From Phlegmacium glaucopus (taxonomy: Eukaryota > Basidiomycota > Agaricomycetes > Agaricales > Cortinariaceae), in contig MU130381.1 in assembly GCA_015039465.1 (NCBI GenBank), positions 906,196 to 970,195 on the forward strand: a stretch of DNA of 64,000 nt. Reading direction: 5' to 3'. Both the position numbers and the translations under genes were made by a program. The stretch's first letter is position 1. Every line of letters starts with the position of its first letter. The notes below the pieces were generated by a model that saw only the letters and a list, made by a program, of their open reading frames with translations, ran no database searches and was not told where the DNA came from. Positions 23,353 through 35,189 of this stretch are shown piece by piece.

Positions 23353-23739
23353 TACCAGTCACAAGACAGATTTAGTTTGTTCTCACTCTATTCTTGGTTG
23401 TTTTTAATGTTCACAGGCATGTTGGAAAGCTGATGATCCTGGCTTTCAGGATCTGGTATTGGAAAAACCCTGTTTTCATCCTGTTCTAGACATTTATAGT
23501 TTGAAATATTTGACAATGTAGACCTTACATAATTAATATAATTGTATTTAAAATGCCCTGTGTACCTGGTTTGTTCAAATTTATCTATTATTTCTCTATC
23601 TTTGAAGTTTACAACCCACAACCTCTCTAAAAGCTAGAGAAAAAGAGGCAGAATCAACAAATCAGCCTAGCAATAAAAGATTAGGTGGTGTAAAATTGCC
23701 TAAATTAATTAATTTAACTGCATTTAAAGTGCACTCTAC

Positions 23740-23806
23740 CTGGTTTGAACTCACCACCTCAGGAGCAGACTGACCAACCAGTGTTACTTCACAGCCTTTG
23801 GATCAT
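23740..23806 (-). other. tRNA-like sequence, B-box half (split by LINE)
   Basis: On the minus strand this reads GAGGTGGTGAGTTCAAACCAG, a good B-box match (GTTCRANNC). The matching A-box half, CTGATAGTGTAGTGGTCA, lies at 30061-30080 on the other side of the LINE. Joining the two at the CCTTTGGATCAT target duplication puts A-box and B-box in tRNA order but with a longer than normal spacing, so a tRNA-derived SINE or tRNA relic is likelier than a functional gene. Confidence 0.45.
23795..23806. repeat. LINE target-site duplication, left
   Basis: CCTTTGGATCAT, identical to 30049-30060. Confidence 0.85.
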
Positions 23807-24163
23807 TTTTTTTTTTTGTTTTTTTTTGAATCAATGTTTATTGTCCTTTGTGGCAAGCCATATGGTAGATGTAAACTACAATGTAACTAATTGTTTGTAC
23901 TTTGTTCCTATACTGGGTGTAAGCTAATCATAAGCTATGTGTTATGCATTGCATGGCTTGTAGCAGTGTATCCACATGAAATAGTGTATGTATATCTGTA
24001 ATGTTGTAGTGTAGATTATGATGGTGTGAGTATGTGTATTATCGTGACTCTAATCTGCGAGTTCTTCTTGTGCAGTTCTGAATCTTCCAGTTTGACTGAT
24101 GAATCAAAATAAATGCAGGAATAGGGTAGGCACAGTCAATAACTTGGCAATGTCTCTTGCGTC

Positions 24164-25042
24164 TCAACCTGCTGCTTGTAATAGTGTGCGTCTCGCATTG
24201 GCGTGCACTGGACATTGTATCAGGTGGTGAAATACTGTTTCATTGTGTCTGTGGCATTTTGAGCAGATTGGCAAATCCATTTTTTGTATCCGATGTAGAT
24301 GGACATTTAGCACTATGTGACCTGATCGCAGTTGAAACAATAGGCTAGCCTGCCGCCAGTGCAGGTTGCGTGTGTGCTTGGCAAATTTGCTGTACATAAA
24401 GTTCAGATCTAAACAATTTATTCTGGCAAATCTTGGCAATTTGGACTATAGTTGTGCAGCCTCACGTTTGATCTTGGCGTGATAAGCTTGTCGGACTGCG
24501 GATTTACTGCATGGTAAATTTTTTCTTAGGGGGGCTGGGAGTTTGTTGTTTGGACTGGATCTGATTGTGATTGCTTCCTTCGCTGCTCTGTCTGCTTCCT
24601 CATTTCCTTCAATGTCTACGTGCCCAGGTGTCCATCTCACCAGTAAGTTCACGTCTTTGTGTCTGTTGGCAACCATATTCAATCTTTGATGAAACAGGTC
24701 CCATATGTGATGACTTGGTGATGGCTTGATGGCTTGCGTTGCGATAATTGCTGCTGTGTTGTCAACTCCCATCGGTACTTTTCCTGAAACTCTCTGTTCT
24801 TCCCTTATCAATTCCAACCCCAATATCATTCCTACCCCCTCTCCTTCGAATATGGTGTGATGTTTCAGAGATCCTAACTTCAATCTCCTGCTGCTTCTTA
24901 GTATTCCATCGCGATATAAAACTGCTGCTGCCCCCACTTGCCCCTCTAATCCAGATCCATCTGAGTACACTTTGATCCTGGCTATGTCTGTTCTGTCTTC
25001 TTCTTTTGCTATATCCTTATTGTCTGCTATCCTTATCGCCAT
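24164..25042 (-). pseudogene. LINE RNase H and C-terminal zinc finger
   Basis: 25042-24446 is a RNase H domain: first Asp in IKVYSDGSGLEGQVGAAAVL, Glu in FEGEGVGMILGLE, Asp in MGVDNTAAI, and WTPGHVDIEGNEEAD. After one stop (24443-24445) the frame continues at 24439-24164 to the zinc-binding CSKCHRHNETVFHHLIQC typical of this class. Confidence 0.88.
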
Positions 25043-25099
25043 TGCAGGTTTTCATTTTGGTCCTTGCCTCGTGGCTGCAATCTTTTCCATTAACTCTGG

Positions 25100-26560
25100 C
25101 TTTAGTTTGAATTTGTACATCATTTTGTGCAGAGGTGTGTGGTGCTTTTTGACAAATTTCTGGGCTGCTTGACTAACTGGTTTGCTTAGTGGATCCATGC
25201 TGGGTAGCATGGCTAATTGTAGCGCTGCCTGAAATCATGCTTTGTCCACCATCAGGTGGAAGGGTAGCAAGTCTGCATGTATGTCCAATAGGTCTGTTGG
25301 TGATGTCCAAAGCCCTCCAACTATCATTAATGCTGTGCTTCTTTGTACTGATGCTAGTTTGTTTAGCACAGCTCTGCACCCTTTTTTTGTTTTGAACAAA
25401 TCTGATTGCAACGCTGGGCCTAGGAAGATGTCTGCTCCATATAACATTCTTGGTCGCACCACCAATAGATACAGCCTCCTCATGTGCCTCCCTGATATGC
25501 CCCTTGTTGGTCTCGCTAACCTTGTGCACTGCCTTAACCATTTCCTTCCTTTTCCTAATGCTGCTGCGAATTGCTCCTTCCATCTCAACTCTCTGTCTAT
25601 ATGAAGCCCTAGGAATTTGACTGCTGTCACTGATTTAATTCTTTGCCCGTTGAGAGTTAGCATTTTTCTTGGTAATAAAGTTCTTTTTCTCAATTTTAAT
25701 GGGTCCTTGATTCTTCGTCTTGACAGGTCTAGCAGTTGGAATTTGTCTATTCCGAAGGAACAATTGTGTGCCTTGGCCCATTCCATGACCCCATTTTCCC
25801 TATTCATTACATTCTTTAGCTTCTCATGTGTTGCACTGAAGTTATCCCCTGTCACTAAGATTGCTGTATCGTCCACATATAGCAGTCCCGTCTCGTTCCT
25901 GTCTTTTCAAAATATCTTCAAGATTGACAGATTGTAAATGATCCACACAATTAATGAATGAGCGTCTCCTTGGTCTAATCCTCCTTCAATGTTGAATGGT
26001 TCGGATACAAAATCGTCAAATATCAATGTTGTCTGCCTTCCCTCCAACCTTCTTTCCATCCACTCCACATGTCCTGCTGGTATCCTATTCATTCTCATTT
26101 CATGTTTTAGGACGTCTATTGCTGTGCTCGGAAATGCACTTTTGACGTATAAACACAGCAATGATGCCACCTCTCCTCTTCTCCATGCATCCTTTACTGT
26201 TTTGACCATCAAGTGGATAGAGTTGGTTGTGGCTCTACCTGGCCTGCCCCCAAAATGATTGTGTGGTAGGATCCCGGTTCTTTCGCACATCAATACCAGG
26301 TCTTCTATTTTGCATCCATTCAGTAGTCTTGCATATCCGTTAGTGAGGACAATGGGTCTCCATGCATTGGCTAACATATAGTCTGGTTTACCCGGTTTTT
26401 TGAGTACTGGTGTCTCCATGATTTTCCAATCACCGGGATATGTCTTTAATGTGTCTGTTGCTCTAAAGATCAGTCCTAGGTGCGGTACCATCAATTCTCT
26501 TGCTTGTATGAAAACTGAATTGGGTATAGTGCCTGATTGAGTCGCTTTCCATGGTTTCAT
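25100..26560 (-). pseudogene. LINE reverse transcriptase domain
   Basis: 26560-25907 carries the fingers and palm (VLKKPGKPDYMLANAWRPIV, FGGRPGRATTNSIH), then a frame change, then 25876-25235 with the catalytic YVDD (25868-25879) and thumb. Motif A reads LYVKSAFPS, with Tyr (TAC, 26147-26149) where the catalytic Asp is expected. A stop at about 25232 separates it from the link to RNase H. Confidence 0.88.
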
Positions 26561-26572
26561 TTTCTTGATTGC

Positions 26573-28040
26573 TCAATGAATCTGCTCATCTGTGGTAGGT
26601 TCGTATTTCCATTTCTCTGGTAGGTATGGTACTGTGGGTGCCTCTAGGGCTGGCATCACTTGAACTGGGAAGAATAACTTGTATAGCATTTTCCCTTTGT
26701 CTTCGTTGGAGTACACTTTCTGAGTTACCTCCTTGGTTATTGGATCCCTAATTTGCAGGGTGGGTACTCTGCACCTTCCATCATCATTCACTGGTCCTGA
26801 CACCATTCTATTCACTGTCCAGATCCCCTCCTCGTCTAATGATTCCAACCATTCTGCCCAATGCTCCGCCTTTGTATCTCTGATCACCTGTGAGTAGTTG
26901 TTTCTTGCTTGTCTGTATGATTCATGTACTGGGTCCTCGTCTATTGCTCTTCTCCCATATAACTTTCTTGCCCACTTTTCCTTCTCCTTTTTCAACCCTG
27001 CTAACTCCTTTGTCCACCACCTTTTTGAGTATGGGCTTAGCTTGGTCATTGGGACATGCTCCTAGATTGCCTCCTTGATTATTGTATCCAGTTGCGCTAG
27101 CTTTTCCTGCATGTCTTCAATTGAAGTTAATTCCTCTGGCTCTCCTGCTATGCCCAACCCTCTTTCCAATGTTGTCCAAAACTCCTCCCAATCCATCATT
27201 TTATAGTTGTATTTGTCGACATGGTATGTTCGTTTTGGTTCAATTTCTAAGTAGCTTATTATTGGCATATGATCCGTTTTTTGTGGTTGTAGATGCAGTT
27301 TGGTGTTACACAATATGAACGCTTCACTCAGTGCTTCTGAACTGAACACATTATCTACTTGTGTGTAGTTCTTTGTTGCGCATGCTTCTAGTGTTGGTAT
27401 GTCCCCCAGAAGCATCATTCTCATGTTGTATCTCTTTGATCAACTCAAGCAAAGGTTGCATAGCTTCTAGTGCTGCTCTTGTGAAAAGGTGCACATTCCT
27501 TGCTTCATCCCATATTGGGTGATGTCAGTCAAAATCTCCCAACCACAGGTAATGCTCCATCCCCTCTTCCTCTCATCTCCTCCTATTTCTCCATCTCTCT
27601 CTCATAAACTCCTTCACCACGTCTAGACTCCTGTTATGTTCACAGTCATTATACACATTTATTATGCATATACTCCCAAATTCTCTGTGCAGCCGCACCC
27701 CGGTTACATCCGTCAAATCTAGTGGTATGTTGGTCCAGTTATTTGTGGACATTTTACAATTGATTAATATAATGGATCTGGTTTTGCTGGGGTTTTCTAG
27801 ATGTTTTTTAGGATATATCACTATCCAATGTGGATTAGCTTGTGTTCTTCCCAGGAAGTCGATGTGTGGTTCTTGTAATGCCACCACATCGTAATTATTG
27901 TCTTTCAACAATTGAAGCAGATCAATTTGTCCTTCCAAAGACCGGTTGATATTCTGCTGCCAAATTTTAAGCTTCCGTTGATTATGTGCTTCTGTTGTAT
28001 CAGACATATGAAAGTATGCTGTCATGTCTTTCCAATTCAA
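26573..28040 (-). pseudogene. LINE endonuclease and linker
   Basis: 28040-27573 is the N-terminal half of an APE-type endonuclease (LKIWQQNINRSLEGQIDLLQ, DVVALQEPHIDF). The catalytic domain's second half is spread over a broken stretch and 27424-27062 (LGDIPTLEACATKNYTQVDN, KTDHMPIISYLEI). The RT lead-in is 27049-26573 (YSKRWWTKELAGLKKEKEKW). There are several stops between the pieces. Confidence 0.82.
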
Positions 28041-28297
28041 TTTCTTGGTCTAATTCTTCCAGTTGTTCTGCCCATGATCTTGTGTCTTTTTTGGCCCACG
28101 CTTCCATAAGTGTTTAGTGCATCCTGCCTATAGTTCATTTTCCCCCCCTCTTGTTGAACCCCTCCTGTTATTCCTTTGTCGATTCCATATGCTTTATCCT
28201 TTCTCTGTGTTTCTTTTCCTGTGCTTTTCTCTGCTCCTATAATCTTTCACATCCCTGCCCATCCATTGTTGGTATATCTCTGTCCCCCTCCCTCTCC

Positions 28298-29888
28298 TTA
28301 TTGTCCCCCTGCTAAATGTCCTCTTCCCTCCCTATAGTGCTCCTTGTTGTGACCTCTCTCCTGCTCCTTTCTCCAATATCCATCTGCCCCTCTGCCTCCT
28401 GTCTCTTCCTCCTTATTTGCATATGTTTCCCATGTGTCTGGATCCGTCGTGCAGAAATACTTGTATGCATTTTCTTGGTGCATCTTATTCATTCTCTCCA
28501 CCCTTTCTAAAAACACCGGGCATCTTCTATCTGCTGCTCCATGCCCTTTGGCATACCCATTGTTTTTTGCCTGACAGTTTGAACATTCTAGCGTATTCTG
28601 GTTGGTTTTGGTGCATTCACTTGTTCTGTGATGTTTTTCACATCGTCTGATGTACACTTTTCCGCTTTGTGTTCCCCAAAGCATTGACACTTTAGGCATC
28701 TTCACGGCTCCTGCATCTGTTTTCTTCCCCATACCTTCTTCCCTTCTATGAATAGCCCATATCTTATGGCCTGATTGGCATCTTCTTAATTTGCAAATCC
28801 TATTATTGCTATCGCTGTTCTTTGTCCTGGTGTTTGTAAGTGCATTGGTTTGATCCACCTGGCTTCTCAAATAACCATGTTACATAGCCCTCTTGCGAAT
28901 TTGATTGATGTCCATGCCTCCTTTTGTTCGACGTTGAACAATGTTGGTACCTAGTCTATTATGTGGCACTTCATATGTTTGGGCCTTGTGGTCCATTGTC
29001 AATCCCATCTTTCCTATAAACTGCCTCATCACCTCCTTTCCTCTTATCCATTCCGCAGCCTTGACTGAATTCATCTTGTACACCAACTCTCCTGCTCTGT
29101 TTGCTTTGTTGACCCCTACAAACCTAGCCCCCTCTGGTTTCTCTATATCACATTTGTTCATTAACTCAATGGCAATGTTTGCTTTCTCCACTAATTCTTT
29201 TTCCAACATTGCGTGTATGTCCTCCCCTGCCATTCCATCTGCTCTGGCTAACCTTATCTTCCTCTTCTGCAGTTCCGCCTTTGCTACCACATTTGCATGT
29301 GATGTCGGAATTGCCCTCTTTGCTCTGCTAGCATATGTGTCCTCCCCTTCTTCACTTCTCCTCTCAATTGTTCCGCTTCTTTCTGCCCTAACTTCTGACT
29401 TTGCTGTTGCTGATGCTATTATAGCGTCGGCTGCTTCCTTAAGTTCCATCTGATATTGTGACATTCATCTCGGAATTCATCCATTGTGCTGCCTGTTGTT
29501 ATCGCTACCATTGTTATTTGTTCCACCGTTCCTTCTTGGCATGTTTTGTTGCCATTTGAATTGATTCCCCTATTAAGTCTGATATTATATCTGGTGTGCT
29601 TCTTTGGTGTGTATCAAATATTAGGAATGATAATGCTCTGAAGGCGTCTGAGTTGAATTTGGGTGATTTGGTCTGTTGAGATAATTGCATGGCGATTACG
29701 CTTAGTGTTGCCATTGTCAAAACTGCGTTAGCTTGGTCGATTTCCCCACTTGCTAAGAAGTTTCTAGCTGTGATGACATCCATGATTTCTGTGGTGGACA
29801 GTTTAACAAATTCTTTGTGTGTTTTGTGTATAACATTGCTTGATGCTCTGGTGACCCGAACATGTGGCCCTAATGCTGGTGCTGGCAT
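28298..29888 (-). pseudogene. LINE ORF1 (gag-like) protein, broken
   Basis: RNA-binding nucleocapsid-type protein. The first piece is 29888-29514, the middle 29464-28880 (alanine/glutamate-rich, KRAIPTSHANVVAKAEL), and the last 28870-28298 has zinc-knuckle blocks: CEKHHRTSECTK and CSNCQAKNNGYAKGHGAADRRC followed by CPVFLERVERM, the usual end of LINE ORF1. Frames change twice. Confidence 0.75.
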
Positions 29889-30048
29889 TGTTTCTCTGTG
29901 CTGGACTGAGGTATACTGTGTTTTTTACGGTTGTTTATTGTGTGACTACTCTACTTTGATACTACCCAAAAACCTAGATACCGATTCTTCCAGCTTAGGT
30001 GAGCATGGGAACAAAAAGGTGAGGTGGTGGTTGTAGATCAAGGAGCCC

Positions 30049-30060
30049 CCTTTGGATCAT
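30049..30060. repeat. LINE target-site duplication, right
   Basis: CCTTTGGATCAT, identical to 23795-23806. Confidence 0.85.
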
Positions 30061-30206
30061 TGACCACTACACTATCAGGGTAATTACAACAAACAAATTA
30101 ATATATATTCCACTAGTAGCAGCCACACCCTAGGGCTATTATCACATCTTGGTAGCTTATATTAATAAACTCAAATACAACTGTGATCAAAAATTCTAAC
30201 TGCAGT

Positions 30207-30909
30207 CACTCCTGGAAGCCACCAATTCTGCAGGATGCAGAATTGATGCAAAATGTAATGCAGGATCATAAAAATCTGCATTTAGCAGAATAATTAATTC
30301 TCAAATAATTCTGCCAAGATGCAAAAAACAATTAAAATCCAGCCAGAATTAGAAATTCTGCCTCAATTCTACTTTTGGTAAAATTTTTACTTTTGCATGA
30401 ATTCTGCAACAATTAGAATCCAATTGGAATGTAAGATTCTACCTTAATTTCACAAGATGCAGAATTTATCAAGGATGATAAATTCTCAATGGATTTTGCA
30501 AACTGCAAAATGTTGTCAAAATTCTTGCAGAATTCATCATTCTGCATTTTGCCCCCCACTACATAATTGATTCTGCAAAATGCAGAATAATGAATTCTGA
30601 CAACATTCTGCAGTTTGTTAAATCCATTGAGAATTTATCATTCTTGATAAATTCTGCATCTTGTGAAATTAAGGTAGAATCTTACATTCTAATTGGATTC
30701 TAATTGTTGCAGAATTCATGCAAAAGTAAAAAATTTACCAAAAGTAGAATTGAGGCAGAATTTCTAATTCTGGCTGGATTTTAATTGTTTTTTGCATCTC
30801 AGCAGAATTATTTGAGAATTAATTATTCTGCTAAATGCAGATTTTTATGAATCTGCATTACATTTTGCATCAATTCTGCATCCTGCAGAATTGGTGGCTT
30901 CCAGGAGTG
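30207..30909. mobile_element. 703-bp palindromic (foldback) DNA element
   Basis: Two arms of about 345 bp are near-perfect reverse complements around a short spacer (about 30552-30572, containing CCCCCCACTACATAATTGAT). The ends are CACTCCTGG and CCAGGAGTG, flanked on both sides by AGT, a likely 3-bp target duplication. CAC termini and a 3-bp duplication suggest the CACTA/CMC group. There is no coding capacity. Confidence 0.8.
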
Positions 30910-30979
30910 AGTAGCACTGTAGCAGCTAATATTTATTATAAAAGGGGTATAACTGCATGATATAAGACATGGAAAAGAA

Positions 30980-33518
30980 AGACTGCCATGTAGATACAGT
31001 AAAGAGTGACTAGCAGGTATATATTAAGTATAGTAGTAGGAAATGAAAACCTATCAAAGCATGTTATACCCTCCAATTGCCAAAAGAATTTCTGTCAAAA
31101 ACCAGAAATTAAAAAGGCTTCTTTAAAAGTGAAAGGGCCACCAGTATCAGAGGTAGAGGGGTAGGCCCTGCTGGCAAGAGTGGCAACATATGATGCAGGA
31201 AGACAAACATAGCCCATGCAGGTCCTGAAATATATTTTACCATTGGCAAACACCATTTCATGAGCATTGTTATCAGCATATAGCTGGTCAGTATCAGGAA
31301 CAGCTGTAATCTGTAGTAAGAAACAATTGGTGAGTAGATTCCAGGGTAAGTAGAATGGCTGCTTACTACAATTTTTTTGCATTGTCTGGGCTTGCAGTTG
31401 GGCATTCAGTAGCAGCCCAGGTGGAGACTCTAGCCCTAAATCCTGGGGTGTTGGTCTTATCAAGATTGATGAGGGTACTAAAACCACTCTTTAGTTCTTC
31501 ATAGGACAGGGGATGCCTGAGCCCTGTAAAAACTTCAATCAGACCTCTGAACAGTCGCTCCATGCCCAGCCAGAGCAGCAATAGCAGTATTTAGCCCAGC
31601 TGGGGATTGCACAAAAGAAATATAATCTCTAATGCTATCATAGCCTGTGATCACTGAAGTCCACATTAAAGCAAAGAATGCATTCACACCCCCAGCAAAA
31701 TTTCCTGGGACTCCCAATAGTGGCTATTAGACTGGTCCAACAACAGAAGAAAGAACTGCTTACTGTAAAGAATTTAAAGCCATTTTTGGCAAGAAAGACT
31801 AAAACCTTTTGCAAAACTTTGAATTTCAGGATGAGATGGAGGTTCAGGCCCAATTATGGCTGCATGAAGTATTTCAGGGGCATAGGCTTTGTGTGATACA
31901 TCATTGCAACCAGTAAGAACCCCAATCTATATTTAAGAAGATGTTAGGAATAAATATATACATAAAATCTGACACTTACATCCATGTTGAGATATGAACA
32001 GAAAATATTTCTGAATGGTGTCACATCGCCAGAGGCCCCAACTGCAAGCCAGCTATCAATGGTCTGCCTAAGTTCAGAGTACCATTTACCAACAGCCTCA
32101 CAATCTAAAGAATGAATATTAAACTTATAAATGATAAAAAGGAAGAGAAGAGGATTAAATGGATCAGGGCAGATCCCACTAATAAGCAGCATTGCACATA
32201 AAGCTCCAAGAATCTTGACTGCTTGGATGCAAGTGTGGGGTATAAGATGCCCAAGCATGTAGCTCTGAGAGGTTTGCAGGGTAGCTCAGTCATCAGTACA
32301 AGAGTGGAACCAGGCAGAGGGACTCTGTAGGTACTTTGAGAAGGCTGAGAATATTACTTCTCACTCCACACCAGGCCCTATTGTCTGGAGGCCCCCATTT
32401 GGACAATTTCTAGGATTATAAATATTAGAAACAGTCAAAAAAGCTAAGGAACAAAATTAGCTTACATTGAAAATTCTCACTGTGGTAATAAAACATGAGT
32501 AAAATCCCCTCTGTCAACAGCATTGCCAATGACCTCTTCAAAAGCAGTGACAAGAAAAGCTAGTGAACTCTCTTCAAGCTCAAGCCTCCTCTCAGAGTGA
32601 GACAGGCTAATACTACAGCTTCATAAACCCTCTCAGAAAGGTTCTCAAGGGTGTATAAGCCTGGAGATGCAATACTTGGAGACAGAACTTCCATAGGTTC
32701 CCAGATTGTGGCAGGAAGAAAGCCTGTTGGAAACAACAATAATCTTCTGATTGCAAAGGCTAAGTTAATAGTAGTACTAGTCAACCAACTAATTTTGTTT
32801 AGAAACAGAATAGGAGATTACCTGATGGTTCTGTGAGATTTCTGGGGCAGCAGTTCTCATCCTTATCCTCATGCTCAGTATCACCAGTCTCACCTCCAGA
32901 AGTGTCCACATCAGGATAATTGGCTGAGAAGGTTGAATAGAACCGAGCTGATAAGCAGTGGTGCTTATGGAAATTTTCCACAAATAAGATAAGTAGGTGT
33001 CAAAGCACTGCATAGAATATTGTTAGCAATCTGGTGTTGAGCATGAAAAATATAAAATTGGCTTGCTGATATGGAGGACCAGAGAATCATCCTCAACACA
33101 GACTGATAAAGCATAAGTAGTTCAATCAGCAGCAATGGCTCCCAGTGTAAGGCTAGGAGAAACTAACATCCCACAAAGGCAAATTACACCATCTGAAGCA
33201 TGAGGAATGCCCTGAGCAACAAGGCCAAGAAGCATAAAAGGACTAGTGATGAAGGCACTAGGGACTAGTCTTTGAAAAACATACTGCATTGGAGAGCTCT
33301 GCATAGCCTGGGAAGTATTCCCAAGAAGCATAAGCACAGTGGTATCCAGGGGAAGATTGTACCAATAGATGAGATACTAACTGAGGGTGTGATCCAGCTC
33401 GGGGCTTCGGTGGCCTAAACACTGAGTCAAGTGCATGCATACAGGTTCCAACTAAGGTAGGGCAACAAGATATGAGACATGCAAAATGAGGAGTAATGAA
33501 ATGATGAAAGGGCAACAA
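30980..33518 (-). pseudogene. Unrecognised multi-exon gene, probably decayed
   Basis: A run of minus-strand protein-like segments: 33518-33122, 32784-32560 (ATIWEPMEVLSPSIASPGLY), 32258-31975, about 31929-31800 (GVLTGCNDVSHKAYAPEILH), 31717-31535 (VNAFFALMWTSVITGYDSIR), 31581-31366 and 31487-31095. At least one good intron exists: GTAAGT following LNMD near 31979 and an ATATAG acceptor near 31930. The following exon hits a stop and frame change at about 31795, arguing for decay. No family is recognised. Confidence 0.4.
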
Positions 33519-34398
33519 AGTAATGAAAGGGCAACACAGTGACAGAGTATAGTCACTGTATGGGCATGTTGGACATTTAAATTTGCAGTTATAACTAATT
33601 TAGGGTTATAATGGGTATTATAAATTAATATAATTTGTTAGAACCTGTTAAACAATTGTTGCAGGGGTCAGGAACCACCAGCTAAATTAACTAGCAGATC
33701 TTGAAGGTTTTACTATTTTATATATTAATAAATTATTAGGTCAGAACTATCTAAATACTTCCTCAAAACAAAACAAAAAAAAACACTTTTGTTAAAATCT
33801 GTTGTCACACTGCATAACCATTAAGGGCATTACAATGTGTCATACTGCATGACAACTTAAAATGGAAATTTGTGACTAATAAGTTTATTATTTTTATTAT
33901 TTTATTATTCAACACACAGTAAAAATGCAATGAAATAAGGGCAAACAACAAGAGAGACAATGACAAGACTTAATTCTAAACACTGAGGAGAGAGGCAAAT
34001 ACCTTCTTCTTATTGTTTTTGTAACTAAGTTACAGGGTTTTTTATAGTAGGTATAGGAGATCACATGGCTAGGTCACACATGTGTATCTGTAAAATAAAT
34101 CAAGAGGGGTGAAACAGGAGCCCCAAAGGGGCTAGGCAAAATGGGGAAATAAAATATCAGAACTAAAGTGAAATAGGCGACAGGAGACTGGTTGTTGCTC
34201 TGAGGGAGCTGATTAGTTAATGTGCAGTTGCTTTTGCTAAAAATACCACTTAGCCATCACATGAAACCACAAATGATTGTAAAATGAGAAGCAATAAAGT
34301 GATAAAAGACAATGCAGCAATGAAAAGGTGACGCAGCAATGAAAGGGTGACACAGCAGCAAAAATGCAATGCAGCAACAAAAGGGCAACACAGCGACC
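33519..34398. other. Gene-free stretch with GCAACAAAG words
   Basis: AT-rich. Short repeated words such as GCAACACAGTGA and GCAGCAATGAAAGGGTGAC occur near 33490-33545 and 34310-34400. No gene is supported. Confidence 0.4.
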
Positions 34399-34690
34399 AA
34401 AGGAGGACTGTACACTCCCCCACATACTCCGCCGGAATCCGGTGGACTTTACCAGAGTCCAGTGGACTCCACTGGACTCAAGTTCTGGACTGTTGTAGTG
34501 TGACATGGGCCAAATTTGCCAGTCCAGTCCAGTCCGTAAGAGTTAATCTGGTGAATTCCACCAGACTTGTCCAGTGGACTCTGCTGGACTCTGCTGGACT
34601 CTGCTGGACTCCAGCAACTCTACTGGACTGCAGCAGAGTCCAGCAGAGTCTGCTATCTGATCAGAATCTGACCACTCATTTTTCCAAGTG
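34399..34690 (+). repeat. GGACTCC-family repeat copy
   Basis: Starts GGACTGTACACTCCCCCACA, has the core GTGACATGGGCCAAATTTGC, a run of GGACTCTGCT repeats and its inverse GCAGAGTCCA, and ends with TCAGAATCTGACC. Confidence 0.65.
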
Positions 34691-34753
34691 AAATCTGATG
34701 AGTTCTGACCAGAATTGAAATTTCAAGAAAATAAATCTTATAATATACAAATG

Positions 34754-34782
34754 TTTGATAGCAATTTCGTGTTGCTATCAAA
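34754..34782. repeat. Perfect 11-bp hairpin
   Basis: TTTGATAGCAA and TTGCTATCAAA are separated by seven bases (TTTCGTG). Confidence 0.8.
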
Positions 34783-34897
34783 ATCATGTATTTTGTTCAG
34801 TCTGCGGGGTGCGATCACATGACCACATGTGATGTGGTCGTCACTTGTTTGTTGAATTCTTCCTCTGTTTCCCACACCATCACACGGCAGTAACGAC

Positions 34898-34930
34898 GAC
34901 CACAGACGATGTGCAGCATCGTCTGTGGTC
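34898..34930. repeat. Perfect 14-bp hairpin
   Basis: GACCACAGACGATG and CATCGTCTGTGGTC enclose TGCAG. It precedes a short ACAACGACGGCAGT tandem repeat (34990-35060). Confidence 0.85.
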
Positions 34931-35086
34931 ATAAAAAGGTAAGTCGGTCATTGTATCGACCTTAAATATATACTAATACCCATTACACAACAACAGCAAC
35001 GAATACACAAACGACGACGGCAGCACAACGACGGCAGTACAACGACGGCAGTACAACGACGGGTGCACGACGACGTAGCAACGGTA

Positions 35087-35106
35087 ACCCCCCCTCACCG
35101 GGGGGT
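35087..35106. repeat. GC hairpin followed by T-rich tract
   Basis: CCCCCC-TCACC-GGGGGG, then TATTTTTATTTTATTC. It looks like an intrinsic terminator, though such signals are not expected in a fungal nucleus. Confidence 0.6.
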
Positions 35107-35189
35107 ATTTTTATTTTATTCTATTCTAATCCACTACTAACATGTTATAATAGGTCATAGACAACGAATAACAACGATAACAAACAACC

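Larger units (their letters stand above)
23807..30048 (-). mobile_element. Tad-like LINE (non-LTR retrotransposon), degenerate
   Basis: Bounded by 12-bp (13 counting the shared T) duplications of CCTTTGGATCAT. The minus-strand 3' end is a poly-A tail (poly-T at 23807-23827 on the plus strand) and the 5' end is at about 30048. The order along the minus strand is ORF1 with zinc knuckles, endonuclease, reverse transcriptase, RNase H and a terminal CCHC zinc finger, as in fungal Tad-clade LINEs. It is about 6.2 kb, so not 5'-truncated, but stops and frameshifts break every large frame. Confidence 0.9.

Noticed and set aside
23165..23362. Frame starting with repeated Met-Thr-Gly
   Set aside because: It is the translation of a 9-bp microsatellite, not a gene.
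28941..29453. Long plus-strand frame antisense to LINE ORF1
   Set aside because: It mirrors the minus-strand coding composition and has no family signal; the minus strand carries the real domains.
35087..35106. Bacterial-type intrinsic terminator
   Set aside because: Shape fits, but the context is a fungal nuclear genome; kept only as a hairpin and a question.
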